Notes under the pieces: generated by a model
The model's database searches: none
Seen by the model: the letters and a program-made list of their open reading frames with translations, nothing else
Told to the model about the DNA's origin: nothing
Made by a program: the position numbers and the translations under genes
Shown here: positions 1-8,216 of the stretch, piece after piece
Layout of the letters: each line of letters starts with the position of its first letter
Numbering within the stretch: position 1 is the stretch's first letter
Assembly (NCBI RefSeq): GCF_002479495.1
Contig: NZ_DLNQ01000003.1
Span: 19,033-83,032, forward strand
Direction: 5' to 3'
DNA length: 64,000 nucleotides
Source: Brevundimonas sp. UBA7506
GTDB lineage: Bacteria; Pseudomonadota; Alphaproteobacteria; Caulobacterales; Caulobacteraceae

Positions 1-814
1 CCCAGGACGCGACTTCGCGCGCCTGGATCACCGCCCCGACGACCGGCAGGCCGTGGGCCACGGTATAGGCCCGCTCGCGGAACGCCTTGTTCGTCACGAT
101 GAAGAAGATCGCGCCGACCAGCAGCAGAGCCGCAACCCCGACCACGCCCAGGTTGGCGTTGGCGAACTCCCCCGCCTCAAGCACCCAGCGCGACATGGCG
201 GGGATGTTCTCGCGGTCGTCCCCGATCATGGTGGCGAAGCGCGGCACGACCTGGGTGAAGATGAAGCCGATGGCGGCCACGCCCGCGAAGCCGAGGAAGC
301 CCGGATAGGTCATGGCGTTGGCGAAGTCGCGCTGCAGCCGGTCCTCATAGGCCATCTGCTCGGCGGCCTCCTTGAGCACGTCGGCGATACGGCCCGAGGC
401 CTCGCCGACGCGGGCCATGGCGTAGACATAGTCGGGGAAGCCGGGAACGTGCTCCTCCAGAGCGTCGCCCAGCGAATCACCGCGCCGCAGGGCGCCGATG
501 GCGGCCTGGAACTGGCGCTTGCCCTTGCGGGCCTGCATCCCCTGGGCGACCGTATCCAGCGCCTCCAGCAGGGAGACGCCCGCTTCCAGCATCAGGGCCA
601 TCTGACGCAGCACCAGCACCCGTTCGCCCGTCTTCAGGCCCCGTTCGCGCCCCTCGGCCTTGGCGGCGGCGGCGGGTTTGATGCGCACCACGGTCAGGCC
701 GTCGGCGGCCAGGCGGCGCATGGCCACGGCCTCGTCGGCGGCGCCGATCAGCCCCTTGACCATCCGCCCGTCGCGACCGGCGGCCTCATACTGGAAGGTC
801 AGGGTGTCGGTCAT
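1..814 (-). CDS. gspF: Type II secretion system inner-membrane protein GspF (3' end outside window)
   Basis: Inner-membrane platform protein of a type II secretion system, expected to couple the GspE ATPase to pseudopilus assembly. The visible 271 residues begin MTDTLTFQYEAAGRDGRMVKG, a typical GspF N-terminus, continue through the first helical T2SSF domain (QMALMLEAGVSLLEAL near residue 70) and reach a hydrophobic segment near residues 195-215 (GFLGFAGVAAIGFIFTQVV). The rest lies beyond base 1; complete members have about 400 residues. The ATG overlaps the stop of the upstream glycosyltransferase (ATGA, 811-814), so it belongs to the gspE - sulfotransferase - GT2 - gspF operon. A type IV pilus PilC role is possible but less likely, since no pilus gene is visible. 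Confidence 0.88.
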   Translation of the reverse strand, partial: MTDTLTFQYEAAGRDGRMVKGLIGAADEAVAMRRLAADGLTVVRIKPAAAAKAEGRERGLKTGERVLVLRQMALMLEAGVSLLEALDTVAQGMQARKGKRQFQAAIGALRRGDSLGDALEEHVPGFPDYVYAMARVGEASGRIADVLKEAAEQMAYEDRLQRDFANAMTYPGFLGFAGVAAIGFIFTQVVPRFATMIGDDRENIPAMSRWVLEAGEFANANLGVVGVAALLLVGAIFFIVTNKAFRERAYTVAHGLPVVGAVIQAREVASW

Positions 815-1725
815 ACGGCCGCTGGCGGGAAGAAGAGACGACGGACCATAGGATGGGTGATCCGTCCGACCAACAGGGGCTGCGGCGTGCTGCGGCGATA
901 GGGATGGCCCCGAATGGCTTCATACTCGCGCCCATAGACGTCGCCCAGCGAGCCCTCGCCTTCATCGGCCGGGCGCCCGATCCCGCCCGCCTGGGTGGTG
1001 GCGCCATAGTGAAGCTGGTGGAAGGTGCCTTCGCCAATCAGCATGACCAGAGGCGCGCCGGCGTCCGCAACGGCCCGCTCGAAGAAGTCGTAGTTGGCGT
1101 AGCCGCCGCCCAGCGCCTTGAAGTTCTCGTCGAAACCGCCGAGGGCTTCGAACCTTTGGCGGCTCAGCACGAAGAAGGTCGTCTCCGGGGGCGCGACGAA
1201 GGCGCCCTCGCGATAGCTTTCGCCCAGGGCGCATATCTCGAACAGACGATAGCCCTCCGCGGGCCAGGCGATGTCGGCCAGAAGCCGATCCTCGACATCG
1301 CGATCATAGCCTTCCGTCACCGAGACCTGCTGCACCTTGGGCCCCAGATGGAAACCCAGGGTGGTGACGAAGGCGTCGGGGTGCAGACGCGAGGCCTCCA
1401 GCGCCGCCTTCATGACGCCGGGCGAGGCCATCCGGGCGCCGTCGATGACGACCGCGATCAGTTCGCCCTTCGCCAGGGCGGCGGCGCGGTTGATGGCGCG
1501 GCAGGGCGACACGCCCCCGTCATCGACCCGCAGAACCGTGACGTCTGCGTCAGCGGGGAACCAGTCGCGTCGCACGGGCTCGGCCGAGCCGTTGTCGGCG
1601 ACGATGACCTGAACATCCTCGGGCCTCATCCCGATCTGGTAGGGTGCCAGCAGCGACTCCACCGTCCGGGGCAGTTCGCGGCCCATGTCGAAGCCGACGA
1701 CGATGACCGAAACCAGCGGCGTCAT
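811..1725 (-). CDS. Family 2 glycosyltransferase inside the gspE-gspF operon
   Basis: GT-A fold glycosyltransferase of 304 residues, probably cytoplasmic. It starts MTPLVSVIVVGFDMGRELPR, the usual GT2 N-terminus, has a nucleotide-binding region ending VIVADNGSAEPV, and a later acceptor-side segment FEALGGFDENFKALGGGYAN resembling the GGFDE motif of family 2 enzymes. The reading frame is open nine codons further upstream, but the ATG at 1725 overlaps the stop of the sulfotransferase (ATGA), which decides the start. Its stop overlaps the start of gspF in the same way. The embedding in a secretion operon suggests it modifies something made or exported by that machine; this is inference. Donor and acceptor sugars cannot be read from the sequence. 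Confidence 0.85.
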   Translation of the reverse strand: MTPLVSVIVVGFDMGRELPRTVESLLAPYQIGMRPEDVQVIVADNGSAEPVRRDWFPADADVTVLRVDDGGVSPCRAINRAAALAKGELIAVVIDGARMASPGVMKAALEASRLHPDAFVTTLGFHLGPKVQQVSVTEGYDRDVEDRLLADIAWPAEGYRLFEICALGESYREGAFVAPPETTFFVLSRQRFEALGGFDENFKALGGGYANYDFFERAVADAGAPLVMLIGEGTFHQLHYGATTQAGGIGRPADEGEGSLGDVYGREYEAIRGHPYRRSTPQPLLVGRITHPMVRRLFFPPAAV

Positions 1726-2402
1726 GCCGCCAGCTCCTGCAGCCGGTGCCACAGATCAGCGTGGCCGGCAGGAACCTCGCCCTCGGCTTTCTGATGGTTC
1801 AACTCGGCCTCACGGAAAGGCATGGGCCGCGCCGCATCCATACCCAGACGCGCCGCAGCCTCGCGGACACGGGCCTCATAGTCCGGCGCGTCATAGTCGA
1901 TGACGTCGAAGGCGATCTGATCGCGCCAGCGGATCAGGGCGCGATTATAGGTCGCCCAGATGCCCAGGCCGCGCGACTGGTCATAGGCGTTGCGCGCCGT
2001 CAGCGACCCGGCCACGGCCAGAGGATGGCGGATCGAGCCGATCAGTTTGAGATCAGGCAGAACCTCGAACCAGCCGTCCAGCAGCACGGTCGCGCGTGGG
2101 TCCTTGAACCCCCAGGGCAGCGGCAGGGCGTCATAGTCGGCCAGAACCGCCTTCAGATCGGCGCGCTCCTGGGCCGTCCAGGCCACGGGCTCGGTCGGCG
2201 GATTGTCCCAGGCCGCGCCGACCCGCGCCAGAACGACGTCATGCACCGGCCAGAAGCGCGGGTTCTCGCGATTGCCCTTCTTGTTGTGGGGAGCGGAGGT
2301 GACCACGTCGCCCAGGCTGAGGCCCAGGTCCTCCAGACAGCCCGCCAGGCAGGAGGTTCCCGAACGGTGCATGCCGATGACGGCGACAGGCGGCAGACTC
2401 AT
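1722..2402 (-). CDS. Sulfotransferase-family protein inside the gspE-gspF operon
   Basis: 226-residue P-loop protein of the PAPS-dependent sulfotransferase fold. The N-terminal VIGMHRSGTSCLAG is the 5'-phosphosulfate-binding loop; a second element (GFKDPRATVLLDGW, about residues 100-113) fits the region before the 3'-phosphate site, followed by LKLIGSIRHPLAVAGS. It resembles the second sulfotransferase of the window at 23820-24647, which carries the same GMHRSGTS loop. Start and stop both overlap neighbours by 4 bp (gspE upstream, GT2 downstream), implying translational coupling. A sulfated glycan or protein linked to type II secretion is the obvious guess but is inference. No PAPS synthesis genes are in the window. 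Confidence 0.82.
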   Translation of the reverse strand: MSLPPVAVIGMHRSGTSCLAGCLEDLGLSLGDVVTSAPHNKKGNRENPRFWPVHDVVLARVGAAWDNPPTEPVAWTAQERADLKAVLADYDALPLPWGFKDPRATVLLDGWFEVLPDLKLIGSIRHPLAVAGSLTARNAYDQSRGLGIWATYNRALIRWRDQIAFDVIDYDAPDYEARVREAAARLGMDAARPMPFREAELNHQKAEGEVPAGHADLWHRLQELAA

Positions 2403-4132
2403 TCACCGGCTCCGGCGATTCGATAGACTTCGGACAGGGCCGTCTCGCCGCGTCGCGCCTTCAGGAAGCCGTCGTCGGCGAAGCTGAGGAAGCCCTCGCT
2501 GCGGGCGGCGGCGGTCAGCTGGTCCTCATCGGCCGAGGCGCGCATCCCGGCGATGATGGCCGGCGACATGGGGGCCAGTTCATAGACGCCGACGCGACCG
2601 CGGAAGCCGCTGCCGCCGCACTTGGCGCACCCGACCGGCTCGCGCCAGGCAGCGGGCTCGCGCTTGGCGACGGCGCGCAGGTGGGCCGGGATGGCCATCT
2701 CATGGATCTTGGCCTCGGCGGCGGTCGAGGGACGGGCGCAGTCGCCGCACAGGCGACGAATCAGGCGCTGCCCCGCCACGCCGCGCATGACGTCGGCCAG
2801 CAGATAATCCTCGATGCCCAGATCCAGCAGACGCGGAATGGCGGCCAGGGCGGTATTGGTGTGGACGGTCGAGATGACCATGTGGCCGGTCAGGGCGGCC
2901 TGGACGGCGATTCGCGCCGTCTCCGGGTCGCGGATTTCACCGATCATGATCACGTCGGGGTCCTGGCGCAGGATGGAGCGCAGGCCGGCGGCGAAGGTCA
3001 GCCCGATCTCGGAGCGCACCCGCACCTGGATGACGCCGGGCAGGTCCAGTTCGACCGGGTCTTCGACCGTGATGATCTTGCGCTCGCCGTCATTCAGGTG
3101 GGTCAGCAGGCGATAGATGGTGGTGGTCTTGCCCGAGCCGGTCGGGCCGGTGATCAGGAAGACGCCGTTGGGGTGTTCGGCCAGACGCAGGAAGCCGGCT
3201 TCCTGCTCGGGGCTGACGCCCAGTTCGGACAGCTGCGGCAGGCGGCTGGTCTTGCCCAGCAGACGCAGGACGATGGACTCGCCCCAGGAGCACGGCAGGG
3301 TCGAGACGCGCAGATCGACCTCCTGCCCCGAGACGCGGATCGACTGGCGGCCGTCCTGCGGCAGGCGGCGCTCACCAATGTCCATGCCGCTGAGCAGCTT
3401 GATGCGCGAACAGACGGCGTCGAAATTGGAGCGCGGGGCGCTGCGGGCCGTGGTCAGGACGCCGTCGATCCGCATACGGACGAGGAAGCGGTCCTCATAG
3501 GGTTCGACGTGAACGTCGGAGGCGCGCCGCGTCAGGGCCTCGGCGAAGACGGCGTTGACGAAGTCGATGGTCGGCGCTTCCTGCGCCAGTTCGCGCAGGC
3601 GGGCGGCGTCGGCGCCGGCCCCGCCGGAGCCCATATCGAGCGCCGGGGCGTGGTCGCGGCTGAGATCCTCGGTGAGGGCTTCGATCAGCGAGCGCTGGGC
3701 CAGCAGGAAGACGACAGGCTCCGCGGTCGCCTGACTGATTCGCTCGGCCAGGGCGGGGTCCATCGGCTGGACGGCGGCGCAGAGGATGCGCGAGGCCCCC
3801 TCTTCGCCCTCGCGCCAGGCCACGGCCTCGCGTTCGGCCCACCAGCCCAGGGGCGAGCGAATCTCGTCGAGGAAGGTCGAGATGCGCTCCGGCGCGGGCC
3901 CGTCCTCGGGCAGCAGGACCGCCAGGCCCAGCTGCTCGGAAAGAACGTCGAGAAGCTGGGCTTCGGACAGGGCGCCGAGACGCACCAGGTTGAGCCCGAT
4001 CAGGCCGCCGTTCTGCGCCTGCAGCGACAGGGCGTTGGCGATGTCGGCGGGGCGCACCAGGCCGCGCTCGACCAGCACCTCGCCGAGACGGCGCGCGACG
4101 GGACTGAGATTGACGGCCGTAGACAGGGTCAC
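2399..4132 (-). CDS. gspE: Type II secretion ATPase GspE
   Basis: Cytoplasmic hexameric ATPase that powers the type II secretion pseudopilus, 577 residues, normal length. Seen: an N-terminal MshEN/GspE-N region (GEVLVERGLVRPADIANAL), Walker A TGPTGSGKTTTIYR, an Asp-box/Walker B region DPDVIMIGEIRDPETA, a His-box segment TGHMVISTVHTN, and the zinc-binding cysteines LCGDC and CAKCGGSGFRGR near the C-terminus. The start is GTG with no clear Shine-Dalgarno sequence. It follows the unknown 105-aa gene by 31 bp and overlaps the sulfotransferase by 4 bp. gspF is two genes further on. The four CxxC cysteines favour GspE/PilB over PilT. Secretins and pseudopilins are not in the window. Confidence 0.93.
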   Translation of the reverse strand: MTLSTAVNLSPVARRLGEVLVERGLVRPADIANALSLQAQNGGLIGLNLVRLGALSEAQLLDVLSEQLGLAVLLPEDGPAPERISTFLDEIRSPLGWWAEREAVAWREGEEGASRILCAAVQPMDPALAERISQATAEPVVFLLAQRSLIEALTEDLSRDHAPALDMGSGGAGADAARLRELAQEAPTIDFVNAVFAEALTRRASDVHVEPYEDRFLVRMRIDGVLTTARSAPRSNFDAVCSRIKLLSGMDIGERRLPQDGRQSIRVSGQEVDLRVSTLPCSWGESIVLRLLGKTSRLPQLSELGVSPEQEAGFLRLAEHPNGVFLITGPTGSGKTTTIYRLLTHLNDGERKIITVEDPVELDLPGVIQVRVRSEIGLTFAAGLRSILRQDPDVIMIGEIRDPETARIAVQAALTGHMVISTVHTNTALAAIPRLLDLGIEDYLLADVMRGVAGQRLIRRLCGDCARPSTAAEAKIHEMAIPAHLRAVAKREPAAWREPVGCAKCGGSGFRGRVGVYELAPMSPAIIAGMRASADEDQLTAAARSEGFLSFADDGFLKARRGETALSEVYRIAGAGE

Positions 4133-4163
4133 GAGGGGGAGGTTCCGTCGACGAAATCAGGCG

Positions 4164-4481
4164 CTAGCCTTGAAGCTCGGGGAGCAGGCCCAGAACGACA
4201 AAACGCATGTTGGTCGACGCCGGCGCCATCGACCGCAAGAAGGCCAGGGTGTTTCCAGCAGCGCCACCGACACTGAAGGTCGCATTGGTGAAGCGGCAGT
4301 TGTCGAAGCCGGGAGGCACGCCGCCGCTATAGTTCAGCTCTGCGTCCTTGAAATCGACGTTGATGAAGACGTTGCCGTCCAGCGTGACTTCGCCGGTCAG
4401 GGTTTGATCTTTGAATTCGGCCACGAGGCTCTCCAGCAGGAACAGGTCCGTGTGATAGCCGCTGACGGCCGCATGGCGCAA
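4164..4481 (-). CDS. Conserved-looking hypothetical protein (105 aa), first gene of the gspE operon
   Basis: Function not recognised. The 105 residues start MRHAAVSGYHTDLFLLESLV and have a middle part with alternating small and aromatic residues (FINVDFKDAELNYSGG, then FDNCRFTNATFSVGG) that could form a short beta-helix or beta-sheet resembling a degenerate pentapeptide repeat. No signal peptide or membrane segment. It ends 31 bp upstream of gspE on the same strand, so co-transcription with the secretion operon is likely. No good ribosome-binding site precedes the ATG at 4481, so the start is uncertain. The periodic composition suggests a real protein rather than an antisense shadow. Confidence 0.6.
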   Translation of the reverse strand: MRHAAVSGYHTDLFLLESLVAEFKDQTLTGEVTLDGNVFINVDFKDAELNYSGGVPPGFDNCRFTNATFSVGGAAGNTLAFLRSMAPASTNMRFVVLGLLPELQG

Positions 4482-4554
4482 AGCAAAAGGCGGCTTTGAC
4501 GCCGGGTATCGGCTTCTTCGCGCGCGTTCAGCCCGGCTTGCGGCGAGCAGGGCA

Positions 4555-4583
4555 TAAAAAAAGGGGGAGCCGAAGCTCCCCCT
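4555..4583 (-). terminator. Rho-independent terminator of the secreted-protein gene
   Basis: A perfect 9-bp G+C-rich stem (4562-4570 with 4575-4583) with a 4-nt loop is followed, reading the minus strand, by seven T residues (4555-4561). It lies 30 bp past the stop of the secreted protein gene at 4614. Such a strong terminator suits a highly transcribed single gene and separates it from the gspE operon. Confidence 0.92.
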
Positions 4584-4613
4584 TTCCCAACTGATCCGAA
4601 GATCAATCGCTTA

Positions 4614-6104
4614 TCAAGGCACGTTAACTTGGTTTTGGTCCGAAGCAACGGTGCCGCTGTTCAGTTCCGTGACCGAACCGTTGGCCAGGGTGGCGTAACG
4701 GCGGGCGGTGACGGTGTTCGACGGAGCTTCGACGCTGATCTGCACGTCGCCGCGGCCGAACTCGCCCAGGGCGGTCGTCAGGGTAGCCGTGTTGATCACG
4801 CGCTCGCCGTTGGCGGCGATGCTCGGGAACACTTGAACCGGAGCAGCGGCGGGGGTGTAACCGGCGCCAGCGTTAACCGAGTTCAGGACCTGAGCATAGA
4901 CAGGACCCGTAGCCGCACCGGCGATGTTGCCGAGACGGATGATGTTCGAGGTGCCGGTAGCGCCCTGGATCGCCGTGCTGTTCATCCACGGGAAGACGAC
5001 GTTGGTGCCGTCACGACCGATGGATTCCAGATCGCCCAGAGCCGGACCTTCCTGGTTGTACGAAGCTGCGTCCAGCTTGTAGCTGACCGAGGCCTTGTAG
5101 GTCGAGGTCGGGATGGCAGTGGCGGCCGTTTCACGCGTGACGATGAACGGAACGCCGCTGACGGCCGGAGCAGCCGGAACCAGCGAGGCTTCCATCACCA
5201 GCGAGGTGGCGACAGCCAGGCTCGAAGCCAGCGAGGCCTGCGTGGCACCCGAGTTGATCGTCATAGCGGTGCCCAGAGCAGCCGAACCGCCAGCGCCGTT
5301 GAAGGCGTTGTAGTTGCCGTCGATGGTGACGCCGGCTTCGGTCACGTCACCCAGGACAACCGCGTTCTTGGCCAGGTCCTTGTAGGCATCCGTATCGACG
5401 ACCAGCTTGATGGTGCCCAGTTGGCCGACCGTGGCGGTTTCACCAACGCCGTGAGCGTCCGCGCCGACCTTGAAGGTCGTGTAGACCGGGTTGACGGTCA
5501 GGGTGGCGAAGGTGTCGCCCAGGGCGCCGCCGCCGATGGCGCTGTCGAAGACGACCTTGAAGGCGTCGACGCGCGAAATGATCTTCAGGGTGGCGGCCGA
5601 CGGCGGGTCGATCGGAGCGCCGGCTTCGGTCGTCAGCGTAGTCGTGACCGAGACTTCCGAACCGGCGTTCGGCTTGATCGGCAGGTCCAGGTTGGCCAGG
5701 TTGCAGCCGCCGCCAGCGCTGGAGACCAGGAACTTGGCGGTGGTGCTGCCGGCCGTGCCGCCCGACGACAGAACGCTGGTGCAGCCCGGAGCGACGACGG
5801 CCGAGGAAGCCAGGCCCGAGTTGAACGTGCCGCCGACCAGGTCGATCTGGACGAAGTTGTTGCCCGAGGGGAACTGCGAACCGGCCGAAAGGGTGCTCAC
5901 CAGAGCGAAGGTGTTAAAGGCCGGCGTAGTCAGCGAGGATTCGATCGCCAGCTTGTACGGAGCCGTAGCACCGCCAGTTTCGATGGCGCTGATGTGCGAC
6001 GCAACCGTCGGGGCGGCGCGGTAGGTCAGCGTGTGAGCGCTGGCGGCGCCAGCGAAGGCCATGACCGACACGGCGGTCGCAGCGAGAAGAACGTTCTTAG
6101 TCAT
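4614..6104 (-). CDS. Exported protein of unknown function, 496 aa, probably abundant
   Basis: Function not recognised. The start was set at 6104 because MTKNVLLAATAVSVMAFAGA followed by ASA-HTL is a clear Sec signal peptide; the open frame upstream is untranslated leader. The mature protein is rich in Ala, Thr, Val, Ser and Gly, with few charged residues and short beta-type segments, and has two cysteines (CTSVLSS and GGCNLAN) that could form a disulfide. It looks like an all-beta cell-surface or secreted protein. It has its own strong terminator and an AT-rich region of over 500 bp upstream, suggesting a high-expression single gene. It sits directly beside the gspE operon, so it may be a type II secretion substrate; this is inference. 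A structural surface protein is an alternative. Confidence 0.75.
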   Translation of the reverse strand: MTKNVLLAATAVSVMAFAGAASAHTLTYRAAPTVASHISAIETGGATAPYKLAIESSLTTPAFNTFALVSTLSAGSQFPSGNNFVQIDLVGGTFNSGLASSAVVAPGCTSVLSSGGTAGSTTAKFLVSSAGGGCNLANLDLPIKPNAGSEVSVTTTLTTEAGAPIDPPSAATLKIISRVDAFKVVFDSAIGGGALGDTFATLTVNPVYTTFKVGADAHGVGETATVGQLGTIKLVVDTDAYKDLAKNAVVLGDVTEAGVTIDGNYNAFNGAGGSAALGTAMTINSGATQASLASSLAVATSLVMEASLVPAAPAVSGVPFIVTRETAATAIPTSTYKASVSYKLDAASYNQEGPALGDLESIGRDGTNVVFPWMNSTAIQGATGTSNIIRLGNIAGAATGPVYAQVLNSVNAGAGYTPAAAPVQVFPSIAANGERVINTATLTTALGEFGRGDVQISVEAPSNTVTARRYATLANGSVTELNSGTVASDQNQVNVP

Positions 6105-6652
6105 GTGGTCTGGTACCCCAAAAGAAACCTGTTGTGTGGACGTAGCCAACGTTGAAACGCCTTTCGGCCACAGTCCTAGACAGATTTCTCTGACAAAGCT
6201 GCGTCCACGGCAGTTTCTCCATATCTCGCCGCAATCGCGCTGGTCAAGCGGGTTTTCAGACAAACGGCGCTCGCCCGGGAGGCGAAAGACAAGTGTTGAT
6301 GAAGAGTTACCGATGTCAGCTGCGCGTAGGCCGCAAGGCAAAATCATGACGCCAGAAAACTCGATACGTAAATCTTAAGCAATCATCTGCGGCCAAGCTA
6401 AAGGCTGCTTCAAACAAATTTCTGCAGCGATAACATCCGAGGCGATATAGACGCGTAGAATATACAAATAGACGACAATATAATCATTCCGGCAGCGCTT
6501 ACAGGGATATGAATAGCGCCACATTAGTTCTTGATGAGTTGGATTGATGCCCGCTCGGATGGACGATTCGGTTCTCCATATCCGGAAAATGTTGCAGCCG
6601 AGACACGTTGCCTGCATCTGGCACGTCACGATCCCATAAGGTGAGAGAAGAC
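6105..6652. other. Long intergenic region with AT-rich core
   Basis: About 550 bp between the divergent secreted-protein gene and a methyltransferase. The part from roughly 6360 to 6600 is much richer in A+T than the rest of the window (for example around 6450-6490). It probably holds the promoter and leader of the secreted-protein gene. A small minus-strand frame at 6375-6629 has no ribosome-binding site or recognisable protein features and was not called. Confidence 0.6.
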
Positions 6653-7312
6653 ATGCAATCCCCCAACCGCTACATGAACGAATCGATCACCCGGCAACGG
6701 CTGACCACGGAAGGTCATCGCGGCATCGTCGGCGGCATGTGGGACGTCATCGGCCCGCTTCAGCGCGACTTTCTGGTCCAACAGGGCCTGGCGCCCGGCG
6801 ACAGGGTGCTGGATGTCGGCTGCGGCGCCCTGCGCGCCGGGGTTCATCTGACAGACTATCTCGAGCCTGCCCGATACTACGGGATCGACATTTCGGCCTC
6901 CTTGCTGGAGGCGGGCTATGAGCACGAGATCGCTCCCACCCCGCTGGCCGACAAGCTCCCCCGCTCTCACCTTCATGCGACGCCTGATTTCGAGGCGCCG
7001 TTCGGCGTAATGTTTGATTTCGGCCTCGCGACGTCTCTCTTCACCCACCTGCCGATCGACTACTACAGCCACAGCCTTGAGGCCCTGGCGCCGGTCTTCA
7101 GGACAGGCGCGCGGTTTTTCGCGACGGTCTTTGAGGGATCAGGCGTGGTCAATCGCCCGGACGGCATCGTCACCTATGACGACCGCGACCCCTTCCACTT
7201 CCGCCAGTCGAACCTGCATGCGGCGACGCCCAGCGGCTGGGCCTTCAAGTGGATCGGCGAATGGGGGCATCCGCGCGGCCAGATGATGATCGAGCTGACC
7301 CGCCTGGGTTGA
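6653..7312 (+). CDS. Class I SAM-dependent methyltransferase
   Basis: 219-residue Rossmann-fold methyltransferase. Motif I is [15 protein letters not shown] with the next acidic residue in [14 protein letters not shown]; motif IV region is [14 protein letters not shown]. The substrate is not evident, but neighbours make a sugar or surface glycan likely. The start was placed at the ATG at 6653, preceded by AAGGTGAGAG, rather than the TTG at 6608 that merely extends the frame. It converges with rmlA, whose C-terminal codons overlap the last 68 bp of this gene. Confidence 0.8.
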   Translation: MQSPNRYMNESITRQRLTTEGHRGIVGGMWDVIGPLQRDFLVQQGLAPGDRVLDVGCGALRAGVHLTDYLEPARYYGIDISASLLEAGYEHEIAPTPLADKLPRSHLHATPDFEAPFGVMFDFGLATSLFTHLPIDYYSHSLEALAPVFRTGARFFATVFEGSGVVNRPDGIVTYDDRDPFHFRQSNLHAATPSGWAFKWIGEWGHPRGQMMIELTRLG

Positions 7313-8216
7313 AACAGGACTCCCCCTGACGCAGGATCCCGCACGGCCCTGCGTCCTCGACCAGGCCGCGCAGATAGCGGCCGTAGTCATTGCCCCCCAT
7401 CGTCGCCGCCAGCCGCTCCAACTGGCCGGCGTCGATGAAGCCCTGACGCCAGGCGATCTCTTCGGGGCAGGCGATCTTGACGCCCTGGCGCTGCTCCAGG
7501 GTGCGCACGAACTGGGCCGCGTCGATCAGGCTGTCGGGGGTGCCGGTGTCCAGCCAGGCGTAGCCCCGCCCCATGCGCTCGACCGACAGCTGGCCACGTT
7601 CCAGATAGGCGCGGTTGACGTCGGTGATCTCCAGCTCGCCCCGCGCCGAGGGCCTCAGGTTCGCGGCGATGTCGACCACCTGCTCGTCATAGACATAGAG
7701 GCCGGTCACGGCCCAGTTGGAGCGAGGCTGCGCCGGCTTTTCCTCAAGCGAGCGCGCCCGCCCCTCCGCGTCGAACTCGACCACGCCGTAACGGCCCGGA
7801 TCATTGACGTGATAGGCGAAGACGGTCGCACCAGAAGGCCGGGCGAAGGCGGCTGCGAACAGGTCGGTCGCGCCGTGGCCGTAGAAGATGTTGTCGCCCA
7901 GGATCAGGGCCGACGGGCCGCCCGCGACGAAATCCGCCCCGATGACATAGGCCTGGGCCAGACCCTCGGGCCGGGCCTGCTCGGCATAGGTGATCGAGAC
8001 GCCCCACTGGCCGCCGTCGCCCAGCAGGGACTCGAAGGCGGGCCGATCATGCGGCGTCGTGATCAGCAGGATGTCGCGCACCCCGGCCAGCATCAGGGTG
8101 GTCAGTGGGTAATAGATCAGCGGCTTGTCATAAACCGGCATCAACTGCTTGGAGACCGCGATGGTCATGGGGTGCAGGCGCGAGCCCGTGCCGCCCGCCA
8201 GAATGATGCCCTTCAT
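7245..8216 (-). CDS. rmlA: Glucose-1-phosphate thymidylyltransferase RmlA
   Basis: Makes dTDP-glucose from glucose-1-phosphate and dTTP, first step of dTDP-L-rhamnose synthesis, cytoplasmic. The N-terminus [18 protein letters not shown] is the nucleotide-binding signature; [31 protein letters not shown] and [10 protein letters not shown] follow in the expected order. The protein has 323 residues, about 30 more than usual, and the extra tail after [12 protein letters not shown] is low in family character and overlaps the convergent methyltransferase by 68 bp. The start overlaps the stop of rmlD (ATGA). rmlB and rmlC are not in the window. Confidence 0.93.
   Translation of the reverse strand: MKGIILAGGTGSRLHPMTIAVSKQLMPVYDKPLIYYPLTTLMLAGVRDILLITTPHDRPAFESLLGDGGQWGVSITYAEQARPEGLAQAYVIGADFVAGGPSALILGDNIFYGHGATDLFAAAFARPSGATVFAYHVNDPGRYGVVEFDAEGRARSLEEKPAQPRSNWAVTGLYVYDEQVVDIAANLRPSARGELEITDVNRAYLERGQLSVERMGRGYAWLDTGTPDSLIDAAQFVRTLEQRQGVKIACPEEIAWRQGFIDAGQLERLAATMGGNDYGRYLRGLVEDAGPCGILRQGESCFNPGGSARSSSGRADAPIRRST

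Noticed and set aside
4397..4648. 83-codon minus-strand frame across the terminator of the secreted-protein gene
   Set aside because: It reads through a perfect terminator hairpin and overlaps two better supported genes.
6375..6629. 84-codon minus-strand frame in the AT-rich spacer
   Set aside because: No ribosome-binding site, no recognisable features, unusual composition; treated as non-coding.
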